64,000 bases of DNA from Crotalaria pallida (taxonomy: Eukaryota; Streptophyta; Magnoliopsida; Fabales; Fabaceae): positions 105,277,001-105,341,000 of the forward strand of contig CM075651.1 in assembly GCA_037953625.1 (NCBI GenBank). The letters run 5' to 3'. The translations under genes and the position numbers were made by a program. Positions 1 through 11,923 of this stretch are shown here, piece by piece (positions within the stretch are counted from its first letter, which is position 1; every line of letters begins with the position of its first letter). The notes under the pieces were generated by a model. It was not told the DNA's origin. It did not search any database and saw only the letters and a program-made list of their open reading frames with translations.

Positions 1-3000
1 TGTAGCATGAGTCCTTGGAGGTTCTAACAAGTGTAGAATGGTTAAGAGAGTATGCTAAAGGCTTAGAAGGGTCTAGGAATGTGTATTAGGACTTATAAGA
101 ACCATTAGAATGATCCTAAACATTGCTTGAGTCCCCAAGGGACGTAGAGGGTGTAGCATGAGTCCTTGGAGGTTCTAACAGCTGTAGAATGGTTAAGAGA
201 GTATTCTAAAGGCTTAGAATGGTCTAGGAATGTGTATTAGGACATATACGAACCTTTAGAATGATCCTAAACATTGCTAGGTATCCCAAGGGACGTAGAA
301 GGTGTAGCATGAATCCTTGGAGGTTCTAACAAGTGTAGAATGATTAAGAGAGTATTCTAAAGGCTTAGAATGGTCTATGAATGTGTATTAGGACATATAT
401 GAACCTTTAGAATGATCCTAAACATTGCTAGGTATCCCAAGGGACGTAGAAGGTGTAGCATGAATCCTTGGAGGTTCTAACAAGTGTAGAATGGTTAAGA
501 GAGTATTCTAAAGGCTTAGAACGGTGTAGGAATGTGTATTAGGACTTATATGAACCATTAGAATGATCCTAAACATTGCTTGAGTCCCCAAGGGATGTAG
601 AGGTTGTAGCATAAGTCCTTGGAGGTTCTAACTAGTGTAGAATGGGTAAGAGAGTATTCTAAAGGCTTAGAATGGTCTAGGAATGTGTATTAGGACATAT
701 AAGAACCTTTAGAATGATCCTAAAAATTGCTAGGTATCCCAAGGGACGTAGAAGGTGTAGCATGAGTTCTTGGAGGTTCTAACAAGTGTAGAATGGTTAA
801 GAGAGTATTCTAAAGGCTTAGAATGGTCTAGGACTGTTTATTAGGACTTATACGAACCTTTAGAATGATCCTAAACATTGCTTGGTACCCCTAGGGACGT
901 AGAGGGTGTAGCATTAGTCCTTGGAGGTTCTAACAAGTGTAGAATGGTTAAGAGAGTATTCTAAAGGCTTAGAATGGTCAAGGAATGTGTATTAGGACTT
1001 ATACTAACCTTTAGAATGATCCTAAACATTGCTTGGTACCCCTAGGGACGTAGATGGTGTAGCATGAGTACTTGGAGGTTCTAACAAGTGTAGAATGGTT
1101 AACAGAGTATTCTAAAGGCTTAGAACGGTCTAGGAATGTGTATTAGGACTTATATGAACCATTAGAATGATCCTAAACATTGCTTGAGTCACCAAGGGAT
1201 GTAGAGGTTGTAGCATAAGTCGTTGGAGGTTCTTACTAGTGTAGAATGGTTAAGAGAGTATTCTAAAGGCTTAGAATGGTCTAGGAATGTGTATTAGGAC
1301 TTATAAGAACCATTAGAATGATCCTAAACACTGCTTGGTGCCCCAAGGCACGTAAAGGGTGTAGCATGAGTCCTTGGAGGTTCTAACAAGTGTAGAATGG
1401 TTAAGAGAGTATTCTAAAGGCTTAAAAGGGTCTAGAAATGTGCATTAGGACTTATAAGAACCATTAGAATGATCCTAAACATTGCTTGAGTCCCCAAGGG
1501 ACGTAGAGGGTGTAGCATGAGTCCTTGGAGGTTCTAACAGCTGTAGAATGGTTAAGAGAGTATTCTAAAGGCTTAGAATGGTCTAGGAATGTGTATTAGG
1601 ACATATACGAACCTTTAGAATGATCCTAAACATTGCTAGGTATCCCAAGGGACGTAGAAGGTGTAGCATGAATCCTTGGAGGTTCTAACAAGTGTAGAAT
1701 GATTAAGAGAGAATTCTAAAGGCTTAGAATGGTCTATGAATGTGTATTTGGACTTATACGAACCTTTAGAATGATCCAAAACATTACTTGGTACCCCTAG
1801 GGACGTAGAGGGTGTAGCATGAGTCCTTGGAGGTTCTAACAAGTGTAGAATGGTTAAGAGAGTATTCTAAAGGCTTAGAATGGTCTAGGAATGTTTATTA
1901 GGACTTATACGAAACTTTAGAATGATCCTAAACATTGCTTGGTACCCCTAGGGACGTAGAGGGTGTAGCATTAGTCCTTGGAGGTTCTAACAAGTGTAGA
2001 ATGGTTAAGAGAGTATTCTAAAGGCTTAGAATGGTCTAGGAATGTGTATTAGGACTTATACGAACCTTTAGAATGATCCTAAACATTGCTTGGTACCCCT
2101 AGTGACGTAGATGGTGTAGCATGAGTCCTTGGAGGTTCTAACAGGTGTAGAATGGTTAAGAGAGTATTCTAAAGGCTTAGAACGGTCTAGGAATGTGTAT
2201 ATTAGGTCTTATATGAACCATTAGAATGATCCTAAACATTGCTTGAGTCCCCAAGGGATGTAGAGGTTGTAGCATAAGTCCTTGGAGGTTCTAACTAGTG
2301 TAGAATGGATAAGACAGTATTCTAAAGGCTTAGAATGGTCTAGGAATGTGATTAGGACATATACGAACCTTTAGAATGATCCTAAACATTGCTAGGTATC
2401 CCAAGGGACGTAGAAGGTGTAGCATGAATCCTTGGAGGTTCTAACAAGTGTAGAATGATTAAGAGAGTATTCTAAAGGCTTAGAATGGTCTAGGAATGTT
2501 TATTAGGACTTATACGAAACTTTAGAATGATCCTAAACATTGCTTGGTACCCCTAGGGACGTAGAGGGTGTAGCATGAGTCCTTGGAGGTTCTAACAAGT
2601 GTAGAATGGTTAAGAGAGTATTCTAAAGGCTTAGAATGGTCTAGGAATGTTTATTAGGACTTATACGAAACTTTAGAATGATCCTAAACATTGCTTGGTA
2701 CCCCTAGGGACGTAGAGGGTGTAGCATTAGTCCTTGGAGGTTCTAACAAGTGTAGAATGGTTAAGAGAGTATTCTAAAGGCTTAGAATGGTCTAGGAATG
2801 TGTATTAGGACTTATACGAACCTTTAGAATGATCCTAAACATTGCTAGGTATCCCAAGGGACGTAGAAGGTGTAACATGAATCCTTGGAGGTTCTAACAA
2901 GTGTAGAATGATTAAGAGAGTATTCTAAAGGCTTAGAATGGTCTAGGAATGTGTATTAGGACTTATATGAACCATTAGAATGATCCTAAACATTGCTCGA

Positions 3001-3339
3001 GTCCCTAGGGGATGTAGAGTTTGTAGCATGAGTCCTTGGAGGTTCTAACAAGTGTAGAATTGTTAAGAGAGTATTCTAAAGGCTTAGAATGGTCTAGGAA
3101 TGTGTATTAGGACTTATAAGAACCATTAGAATGATCCTAAACACTGCTTGGTGCCCTAAGGCACGTAAAGGGTGTAGCATGAGTCCTTGGAGGTTCTAAC
3201 AAGTGTAGAATGGTTAAGAGAGTATGCCAAAGGCTTAGAAGGGTCTAGGAATGTGTATTAGGACTTATAAGAACCATTAGAATGATCCTAAACATTGCTT
3301 GAGTCCCCAAGCGACGTAGAGGGTGTAGCATGAGTCCTT
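1..3339. repeat. Block A: heterogeneous monomers with partial 9-unit periodicity
   Basis: About 22 units, more varied from neighbour to neighbour than later blocks. Diagnostic forms are ACATATACGAACCTTT, GGTATCCCAAGGGACGTAGAAGG and GCATGAATCC. The rare AACAGCTGTAG form occurs at 177 and again at 1,536, exactly 1,359 bp (9 units) apart, and flanking variants match until about 1,760, after which the copies diverge. GTATCCC units start at 281, 432, 734, 1,640, 2,396 and 2,849, all whole-unit spacings apart from a net +1 shift between 1,640 and 2,396. A 2-bp gain near 2,200 and a 1-bp loss at 2,350 account for that shift. The block looks like an older or less homogenised part of the array. Confidence 0.75.
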
Positions 3340-3395
3340 AGAGGTTCTAACAGGTGTAGAATGGTTAAGAGAGTATTCTAAAGGCTTAGAATGGT

Positions 3396-3456
3396 TAAGA
3401 GAGTATTCTAACAGGTGTAGAATGGTTAAGAGAGTATTCTAAAGGCTTAGAATGGT
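3396..3456. repeat. 61-bp internal duplication in one monomer (copy 1)
   Basis: This unit is 212 bp instead of 151. After GCTTAGAATGGT the sequence returns to TAAGAGAGTATTC (30 bp back in the unit), reads to ATTCTAA, then returns again to CAGGTGTAGAATGG (31 bp back) before continuing normally at CTAGG. The two steps sum exactly to the 61 extra bases. Both jumps occur inside the shared TTCTAA and TAGAATGGT cores of the two internal subrepeats, so out-of-register exchange or slippage between them is the simplest explanation. Confidence 0.9.
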
Positions 3457-5717
3457 CTAGGAATGTGTATTAGGACATATACGAACCTTTAGAATGATCC
3501 TAAACATTGCTTGGTACCCCTAGGGACGTAGAGGGTGTTGCATGAGTCCTTAGAGATTCTAACAAGTGTAGAATGGTTAAGAGAGTATTCTAAAGGCTTA
3601 GAAGGTATAGGAATGTGTATTAGGTCTTATAAGAACCATTAGAATGATCCTAAACAATGCTTGGTGCCCCAATGCACGTAAAGGGTGTAGCATGAGTCCT
3701 TGGAGGTTCTAACAGGTGTAGAATGGTTAAGAGAGTATTCTAATGGCTTAGAATGGTCTAGGAATGAGTATTAGGACTTATAAGAACCATTAGAATGATC
3801 CTAAACAATGCTTGAGTCCCCAAGGGACGTAGAGGGTGTAGCATGAGTCTTTGGAGGTTCTAACAAGTGTAGAATGGTTAAGAGAGTATTCTAAAGGATT
3901 AGAAGGGTCTAGGAATGTGTATTAGGACTTATATGAACCATTAGAATGATCCTAAATATTGCTTAATCCCCAAGGGACGTAGAGGGTGTAGCATGAGTCC
4001 TTGGAGGTTCTAACAGGTGTAGAATGGTTAAGAGAGTATTCTAATGGCTTCCAATGGTCTAGGAATGAGTATTAGGACTTATAAGAACCATTAGAATGAT
4101 CCTAAACATTGCTTGAGTCCCCAAGGGACGTAGAGGGTGTAGCATGAGTCTTTGGAGGTTCTAACAAGTGTAGAATGGTTAAGAGAGTATTCTAAAGGCT
4201 TAGAAGGGTCTAGGAATGTGTATTAGGACTTATAAGAACCATTAGAATGATCCTAAATATTGCTTGAGTCCCCAAGGGACGTAGAGGGTGTAGCATGAGT
4301 CCTTGGAGGTTCTAACAGGTGTAGAATGGTTAAGAGAGTATTCTAAAGGCTTAGAATGGTCTAGGAATGTGTATTAGGACATATACGAACCTTTAGAATG
4401 ATCCTAAACATTGCTTGGTACCCCTAGGGACGTAGAGGGTGTTGCATGAGTCCTTAGAGATTCTAACAAGTGTAGAATGGTTAACAGAGTATTCTAAAGG
4501 CTTAGAATGGTCTAGGAATGTGTATTAGGACTTTTAAGAACCATTAGAATGATCCTAAACACTGCTTGTGTCCCCAAGGGATGTAGAGGTTGTAGCATAA
4601 GTGCTTGGAGGTTCTAACATGTGTATAATGGTTAAGAGAGTATTCTAAAGGCTTAGAATGGTCTAGGAATGTGTATTAGGAATTATAAGAACCATTAGAA
4701 TGATCCTAAACACTGCTTGGTGCCCCAAGGCACGTACAGGGTGTAGCATGAGTCCTTGGAGGTTCTAACAAGTGTAGAATGGTTAACAGAGTATTCTAAA
4801 GGCTTAGAAGGGTCTAGGAATGTGTATTAGGACTTATAAGAACCATTAGAATGATCCTAAACACTGCTTGAGTCCCCAAGGGAGTAGAGGGTGTAGCATG
4901 AGTGTTGGAGGTTCTAACAGGTGTAGAATGGTTAAGAGAGTATTCTAAAGGCTTAGAATGGTCTAGGAATGTGTATTAGGACATATACGAACCTTTAGAA
5001 TGATCCTAAACATTGCTTGGTACCCCTAGGGACGTAGAGGGTGTTGCATGAGTCCTTGGAGATTCTAACAAGTGTAGAATGGTTAACAGAGTATTCTAAA
5101 GGCATAGAATGGTCTAGGAATGTGTATTAGGACTTTTAAGAACCATTAGAATGATCCTAAACACTGCTTGGTCCCCCAAGGCACGTAAAGGGTGTAGCAT
5201 GAGTCATTGGAGGTTCTAACAAGTGTAGAATGGTTAAGAGAGTATTCTAAAGGCTTAGAAGGGTCTAGGAATGTGTATTAGGACTTATAAGAACCATTAG
5301 AATGATCCTAAACATTACTTGAGTCCCCAAGGGACGTAGAGGGTGTAGCATGAGTCCTTGGAGGTTCTTACAGGTGTAGAATGGTTAAGAGAGTATTCTA
5401 AAGGCTTAAAATGGTCTAGGAATGTGTATTAGGACATATACGAACCTTTAGAATGATCCTAAACATTGCTTGGTACCCCTAGGGACGTAGAGGGTGTTGC
5501 ATGAGTCCTTAGAGATTCTAGTAAGTGTAGAATGGTTAACAGAGTATTCTAAAGGCTTAGAATGGTCTAGGAATGTGTATTAGGACTTTTAAGAACCATT
5601 AGAATGATCCTAAACATTGCTTGAGTCCCCAAGCGACGTAGAGGGTGTAGCATGAGTCCTTAGAGGTTCTAACAGGTGTAGAATGGTTAAGAGAGTATTC
5701 TAAAGGCTTAGAATGGT

Positions 5718-5778
5718 TAAGAGAGTATTCTAACAGGTGTAGAATGGTTAAGAGAGTATTCTAAAGGCTTAGAATGGT
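5718..5778. repeat. 61-bp internal duplication in one monomer (copy 2)
   Basis: The same 61-bp insertion as at 3,396 recurs 2,322 bp downstream with identical breakpoints. Flanking rare variants also match, including CCCCAAGCGACG just upstream (about 3,308 and 5,630) and AGAAGGTATAGG with GGTCTTATAAG downstream (about 3,600 and 5,923). The two copies therefore derive from one event that was spread by duplication of a larger segment, not from two independent slips. Confidence 0.9.
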
Positions 5779-8350
5779 CTAGGAATGTGTATTAGGACAT
5801 ATACGAACCTTTAGAATGATCCTAAACATTGCTTGGTACCCCTAGGGACGTAGAGGGTGTTGCATGAGTCCTTAGAGGTTCTAACAAGTGTAGAATGGTT
5901 AAGAGAGTATTCTAAAGGCTTAGAAGGTATAGGAATGTGTATTAGGTCTTATAAGAACCATTAGAATGATCCTAAACAATGCTTGGTGCCCCAATGCACG
6001 TAAAGGGTGTAGCATGAGTCCTTGGAGGTTCTAACAGGTGTAGAATGGTTAAGAGAGTATTCTAAAGGCTTCCAATGGTCTAGGAATGAGTATTAGGACT
6101 TATAAGAACCATTAGAATGATCCTAAACATTGCTTGAGTCCCCAAGGGACGTAGAGGGTGTAGCATGAGTCTTTGGAGGTTCTAACAAGTGTAGAATGGT
6201 TAAGAGAGTATTCTAAAGGCTTAGAATGGTCTAGGAATGTGTATTAGGACTTTTAAGTACCATTAGAATGATCCTAAACAATGCTTGAGTCCCCAAGGGA
6301 CGTAGAGGGTGTAGCATGAGTCCTTGGAGGTTCTAACAGGTGTAGAATGGTTAAGAGAGTATTCTAATGGCTTCCAATGGTCTAGGAATGAGTATTAGGA
6401 CTTATAAGAACCATTAGAATGATCCTAAACATTGCTTGAGTCCCCAAGGGACGTAGAGGGTGTAGCATGAGTCTTTGGAGGTTCTAACAAGTGTAGAATG
6501 GTTAAGAGAGTATTCTAAAGGCTTAGAATGGTCTAGGAATGTGTATTAGGACTTTTAAGAACCATTAGAATGATCCTAAACACTGCTTGTGTCCCCAAGG
6601 GATGTAGAGGTTGTAGCATAAGTGCTTGGCGGTTCTAACATGTGTATAATGGTTAAGAGAGTATTCTAAAGGCTTAGAATGGTCTAGGAATGTGTATTAG
6701 GAATTATAAGAACCATTAGAATGATCCTAAACACTGCTTGGTGCCCCAAGGCACGTACATGGTGTAGCATGAGTCCTTGGAGGTTCTAACAAGTGTAGAA
6801 TGGTTAACAGAGTATTCTAAAGGCTTAGAAGGGTCTAGGAATGTGTATTAGGACTTATAAGAACCATTAGAATGATCCTAAATATTGCTTGAGTCCCTAA
6901 GGGACGTAGAGGGTGTAGCATGAGTCCTTGGAGGTTCTAACAGGTGTAGAATGGTTAAGAGAGTATTCTAATGGCTTCCAATGGTCTAGGAATGAGTATT
7001 AGGACTTATAAGAACCATTAGAATGATCCTAAACATTGCTTGAGTCCCCAAGGGACGTAGAGGGTGTAGCATGAGTCTTTGGAGGTTCTAACAAGTGTAG
7101 AATGGTTAAGAGAGTATTCTAAAGGCTTAAAAGGGTCTAGGAATGTGTATTAGGACTTATAAGAACCATTAGAATGATCCTAAATATTGCTTGAGTCCCC
7201 AAAGGACGTACAGGGTGTAGCATGAGTCCTTGGAGGTTCTAACAGGTGTAGAATGGTTAAGAGAGTATTCTAATGGCTTCCAATGGTCTAGGAATGAGTA
7301 TTAGGACTTATAAGAACCATTAGAATGATCCTAAACATTGCTTGAGTCCCCAAGGGACGTAGAGGGTGTAGCATGAGTCTTTGGAGGTTCTAACAAGTGT
7401 AGAATGGTTAAGAGAGTATTCTAAAGGCTTAGAATGGTCTAGGAATGTGTATTAGGACTTTTAAGAACCATTAGAATGATCCTAAACACTGCTTGTGTCC
7501 CCAAGGGATGTAGAGGTTGTAGCATAAGTGCTTGGCGGTTCTAACATGTGTATAATGGTTAAGAGAGTATTCTAAAGGCTTAGAATGGTCTAGGAATGTG
7601 TATTAGGAATTATAAGAACCATTAGAATGATCCTAAACACTGCTTGGTGCCCCAAGGCACGTACAGGGTGTAGCATGAGTCCTTGGAGGTTCTAACAAGT
7701 GTAGAATGGTTAACAGAGTATTCTAAAGGCTTAGAAGGGTCTAGGAATGTGTATTAGGACTTATAAGAACCATTAGAATGATCCTAAATATTGCTTGAGT
7801 CCCTAAGGGACGTAGAGGGTGTAGCATGAGTCCTTGGAGGTTCTAACAGGTGTAGAATGGTTAAGAGAGTATTCTAATGGCTTAGAATGGTCTAGGAATG
7901 AGTATTAGGACTTATAAGAACCATTAGAATGATCCTAAACAATGCTTGAGTCCCCAAGGGACGTAGAGGGTGTAGCATGAGTCCTTGGAGGTTCTAACAG
8001 GTGTAGAATGGTTAAGAGAGTATTCTAATGGCTTCCAATGGTCTAGGAATGAGTATTAGGACTTATAAGAACCATTAGAATGATCCTAAACATTGCTTGA
8101 GTCCCCAAGGGACGTAGAGGGTGTAGCATGAGTCTTTGGAGGTTCTAACAAGTGTAGAATGGTTAAGAGAGTATTCTAAAGGCTTAGAATGGTCTAGGAA
8201 TGTGTATTAGGACTTTTAAGAACCATTAGAATGATCCTAAACACTGCTTGTGTCCCCAAGGGATGTAGAGGTTGTAGCATAAGTGCTTGGCGGTTCTAAC
8301 ATGTGTATAATGGTTAAGAGAGTATTCTAAAGGCTTAGAATGGTCTAGGA

Positions 8351-11300
8351 ATGTGTATTAGGACTTATAAGAACCATTAGAATGATCCTAAATATTGCTT
8401 AATCCCCAAGGGACGTAGAGGGTGTAGCATGAGTCCTTGGAGGTTCTAACAGGTGTAGAATGGTTAAGAGAGTATTCTAATGGCTTCCAATGGTCTAGGA
8501 ATGAGTATTAGGACTTATAAGAACCATTAGAATGATCCTAAACATTGCTTGAGTCCCCAAGGGACGTAGAGGGTGTAGCATGAGTCTTTGGAGGTTCTAA
8601 CAAGTGTAGAATGGTTAAGAGAGTATTCTAAAGGCTTAGAAGGGTCTAGGAATGTGTATTAGGACTTATAAGAACCATTAGAATGATCCTAAATATTGCT
8701 TGAGTCCCCAAGGGACGTAGAGGGTGTAGCATGAGTCCTTGGAGGTTCTAACAGGTGTAGAATGGTTAAGAGAGTATTCTAAAGGCTTAGAATGGTCTAG
8801 GAATGTGTATTAGGACATATACGAACCTTTAGAATGATCCTAAACATTGCTTGGTACCCCTAGGGACGTAGAGGGTGTTGCATGAGTCCTTAGAGATTCT
8901 AACAAGTGTAGAATGGTTAACAGAGTATTCTAAAGGCTTAGAATGGTCTAGGAATGTGTATTAGGACTTTTAAGAACCATTAGAATGATCCTAAACACTG
9001 CTTGTGTCCCCAAGGGATGTAGAGGTTGTAGCATAAGTGCTTGGAGGTTCTAACATGTGTATAATGGTTAAGAGAGTATTCTAAAGGCTTAGAATGGTCT
9101 AGGAATGTGTATTAGGAATTATAAGAACCATTAGAATGATCCTAAACACTGCTTGGTGCCCCAAGGCACGTACAGGGTGTAGCATGAGTCCTTGGAGGTT
9201 CTAACAAGTGTAGAATGGTTAACAGAGTATTCTAAAGGCTTAGATGGGTCTAGGAATGTGTATTAGGACTTATAAGAACCATTAGAATGATCCTAAACAC
9301 TGCTTGAGTCCCCAAGGGAGTAGAGGGTGTAGCATGAGTCCTTGGAGGTTCTAACAGGTGTAGAATGGTTAAGAGAGTATTCTAAAGGCTTAGAATGGTC
9401 TAGGAATGTGTATTAGGACATATACGAACCTTTAGAATGATCCTAAACATTGCTTGGTACCCCTAGGGACGTAGAGGGTGTTGCATGAGTCCTTGGAGGT
9501 TCTAACAGGTGTAGAATGGTTAAGTGAGTATTCTAGTGGCTTAGAATGGTCTAGGAATGAGTATTAGGACTTATAAGAACCATTAGAATGATCCTAAACA
9601 ATGCTTGAGTCCCCAAGGGACGTAGAGGGTGTAGCATGAGTCTTTGGAGGTTCTAACAAGTGTAGAATGGTTAAGAGAGTATTCTAAAGGCTTAGAAGGG
9701 TCTAGGAATGTGTATTAGGACTTATAAGAACCATTAGAATGATCCTAAACACTGCTTGGTGCCCCAAGGCACGTACAGGGTGTAGCATGAGTCCTTGGAG
9801 GTTCTAACAAGTGTAGAATGGTTAACAGAGTATTCTAAAGGCTTAGAAGGGTCTAGGAATGTGTATTAGGACTTATAAGAACCATTAGAATGATCCTAAA
9901 CACTGCTTGAGTCCCCAAGGGAGTAGAGGGTGTAGCATGAGTCCTTGGAGGTTCTAACAGGTGTAGAATGGTTAAGAGAGTATTCTAAAGGCTTAGAATG
10001 GTCTAGGAATGTGTATTAGGACATATACGAACCTTTAGAATGATCCTAAACATTGCTTGGTACCCCTAGGGACGTAGAGGGTGTTGCATGAGTCCTTGGA
10101 GGTTCTAACAGGTGTAGAATGGTTAAGAGAGTATTCTAATGGCTTAGAATGGTCTAGGAATGAGTATTAGGACTTATAAGAACCATTAGAATGATCCTAA
10201 ACAATGCTTGAGTCCCCAAGGGACGTAGAGGGTGTAGCATGAGTCTTTGGAGGTTCTAACAAGTGTAGAATGGTTAAGAGAGTATTCTAAAGGCTTAGAA
10301 TGGTCTAGGAATGTGTATTAGGAATTATAAGAACCATTAGAATGATCCTAAACACTGCTTGGTGCCCCAAGGCACGTACAGGGTGTAGCATGAGTCCTTG
10401 GAGGTTCTAACAAGTGTAGAATGGTTAACAGAGTATTCTAAAGGCTTAGAAGGGTCTAGGAATGTGTATTAGGACTTATAAGAACCATTAGAATGATCCT
10501 AAATATTGCTTGAGTCCCTAAGGGACGTAGAGGGTGTAGCATGAGTCCTTGGAGGTTCTAACAGGTGTAGAATGGTTAAGAGAGTATTCTAATGGCTTCC
10601 AATGGTCTAGGAATGAGTATTAGGACTTATAAGAACCATTAGAATGATCCTAAACATTGCTTGAGTCCCCAAGGGACGTAGAGGGTGTAGCATGAGTCTT
10701 TGGAGGTTCTAACAAGTGTAGAATGGTTAAGAGAGTATTCTAAAGGCTTAGAAGGGTCTAGGAATGTGTATTAGGACTTATAAGAACCATTAGAATGATC
10801 CTAAATATTGCTTAATCCCCAAGGGACGTAGAGGGTGTAGCATGAGTCCTTGGAGGTTCTAACAGGTGTAGAATGGTTAAGAGAGTATTCTAATGGCTTC
10901 CAATGGTCTAGGAATGAGTATTAGGACTTATAAGAACCATTAGAATGATCCTAAACATTGCTTGAGTCCCCAAGGGACGTAGAGGGTGTAGCATGAGTCT
11001 TTGGAGGTTCTAACAAGTGTAGAATGGTTAAGAGAGTATTCTAAAGGCTTAGAAGGGTCTAGGAATGTGTATTAGGACTTATAAGAACCATTAGAATGAT
11101 CCTAAATATTGCTTGAGTCCCCAAGGGACGTAGAGGGTGTAGCATGAGTCCTTGGAGGTTCTAACAGGTGTAGAATGGTTAAGAGAGTATTCTAAAGGCT
11201 TAGAATGGTCTAGGAATGTGTATTAGGACATATACGAACCTTTAGAATGATCCTAAACATTGCTTGGTACCCCTAGGGACGTAGAGGGTGTTGCATGAGT

Positions 11301-11853
11301 CCTTAGAGATTCTAACAAGTGTAGAATGGTTAACAGAGTATTCTAAAGGCTTAGAATGGTCTAGGAATGTGTATTAGGACTTTTAAGAACCATTAGAATG
11401 ATCCTAAACACTGCTTGTGTCCCCAAGGGATGTAGAGGTTGTAGCATAAGTGCTTGGAGGTTCTAACATGTGTATAATGGTTAAGAGAGTATTCTAAAGG
11501 CTTAGAATGGTCTAGGAATGTGTATTAGGAATTATAAGAACCATTAGAATGATCCTAAACACTGCTTGGTGCCCCAAGGCACGTACAGGGTGTAGCATGA
11601 GTCCTTGGAGGTTCTAACAAGTGTAGAATGGTTAACAGAGTATTCTAAAGGCTTAGAAGGGTCTAGGAATGTGTATTAGGACTTATAAGAACCATTAGAA
11701 TGATCCTAAACACTGCTTGAGTCCCCAAGGGAGTAGAGGGTGTAGCATGAGTCCTTGGAGGTTCTAACAGGTGTAGAATGGTTAAGAGAGTATTCTAAAG
11801 GCTTAGAATGGTCTAGGAATGTGTATTAGGACATATACGAACCTTTAGAATGA
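8351..11853. repeat. 16-unit offset duplication (2,413 bp) at the end of block B
   Basis: The stretch 8,351-9,440 reappears at 10,764-11,853. Shared markers in order are AAATATTGCTTAATCCCC (a 1-bp loss), TGTTGCATGAG with CCTTAGAGATTC (8,876 and 11,289), GGACTTTTAAG, TAACATGTGTATAATGG and GGGAGTAG (9,320 and 11,722). The offset equals 16 units minus three 1-bp losses lying between them. In between, a 4-unit segment carrying GGGAGTAG and TGTTGCATG is itself repeated (9,479 and 10,082, 603 bp apart). Confidence 0.75.
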
Positions 11854-11923
11854 TCCTAAACATGGTTCTAACAGGTGTAGAAATGTTAAGAGAATATTCT
11901 AATGGCTTAGAATGGTCTAGGAA
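11820..11923. other. Truncated monomer with 47-bp deletion; block B/C junction
   Basis: At 11,863/11,864 the sequence passes from CCTAAACAT directly to GGTTCTAACAGG, omitting 47 bases of the unit (unit positions 124-151 and 1-19, approximately). It is the only large deletion in the window. It coincides with a complete change of monomer families: the last TGTTGCATG, TATACGAACC and GGGAGTAG units lie to the left, and TAGAAATGTTAAG, CCGAAAC and GACATTATTC units begin to the right. There is no obvious microhomology at the join. It most likely marks an illegitimate recombination joining two differently homogenised parts of the array; an assembly join is the alternative. Confidence 0.85.

Larger units (their letters stand above)
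3290..7930. repeat. 15-unit segment duplicated at 2,322-bp offset
   Basis: The region starting near 3,290 matches the region starting near 5,612, with the 61-bp insertion, the CCCCAAGCGACG variant, CCCCAATGCACG and the AGAAGGTATAGG deletion in the same order. The offset is 15 units plus 57 bp: +61 from the insertion and -4 from four 1-bp losses at about 3,605, 3,964, 4,883 and 4,903. The end of the match is blurred by further local rearrangement of GGCTTCCAATGG units, so the limits are approximate. Confidence 0.7.
3340..11863. repeat. Block B: higher-order repeat region marked by TGTTGCATGAG units
   Basis: About 56 units. The TGTTGCATGAG variant occurs at 3,536, 4,440, 5,042, 5,495, 5,858, 8,876, 9,479, 10,082 and 11,289, and I saw it in no other block. 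Other local markers are GGCTTCCAATGG with GGAATGAGTATTAGG, GTGCCCCAAGGCAC, GTAGAGATTC and GGACTTTTAAG. Copies of a compound repeat are linked by shared small deletions: GGGAGTAG at about 4,883, 9,320, 9,922 and 11,722; GCTTAATCCCC at about 3,961, 8,398 and 10,810; and AGAAGGTATAGG at about 3,600 and 5,923. Offsets between related copies include 2,322 bp (15 units plus 57 bp of net indels) and 2,413 bp (16 units less 3 bp). Unlike the rest of the array, this block tolerates length variants and has propagated them. Confidence 0.85.

Noticed and set aside
91..104. TATA-like ACTTATAAGAACC as a promoter
   Set aside because: It recurs in nearly every unit without any downstream gene. Satellite transcription is possible but nothing in the sequence supports a specific start.
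885..900. Rho-independent terminator or regulatory hairpin from the GGTACCCCTAGGGAC dyad
   Set aside because: No T-run follows and there is no gene nearby; the dyad is one variant of a satellite position repeated hundreds of times.
1636..1842. Open reading frame of 68 codons on the minus strand
   Set aside because: It is satellite DNA read across more than one unit; the same DNA appears in two frames within the predicted peptide because 151 is not a multiple of three. There is no recognisable domain or codon bias, and it persists only where a few stop codons happen to be mutated.
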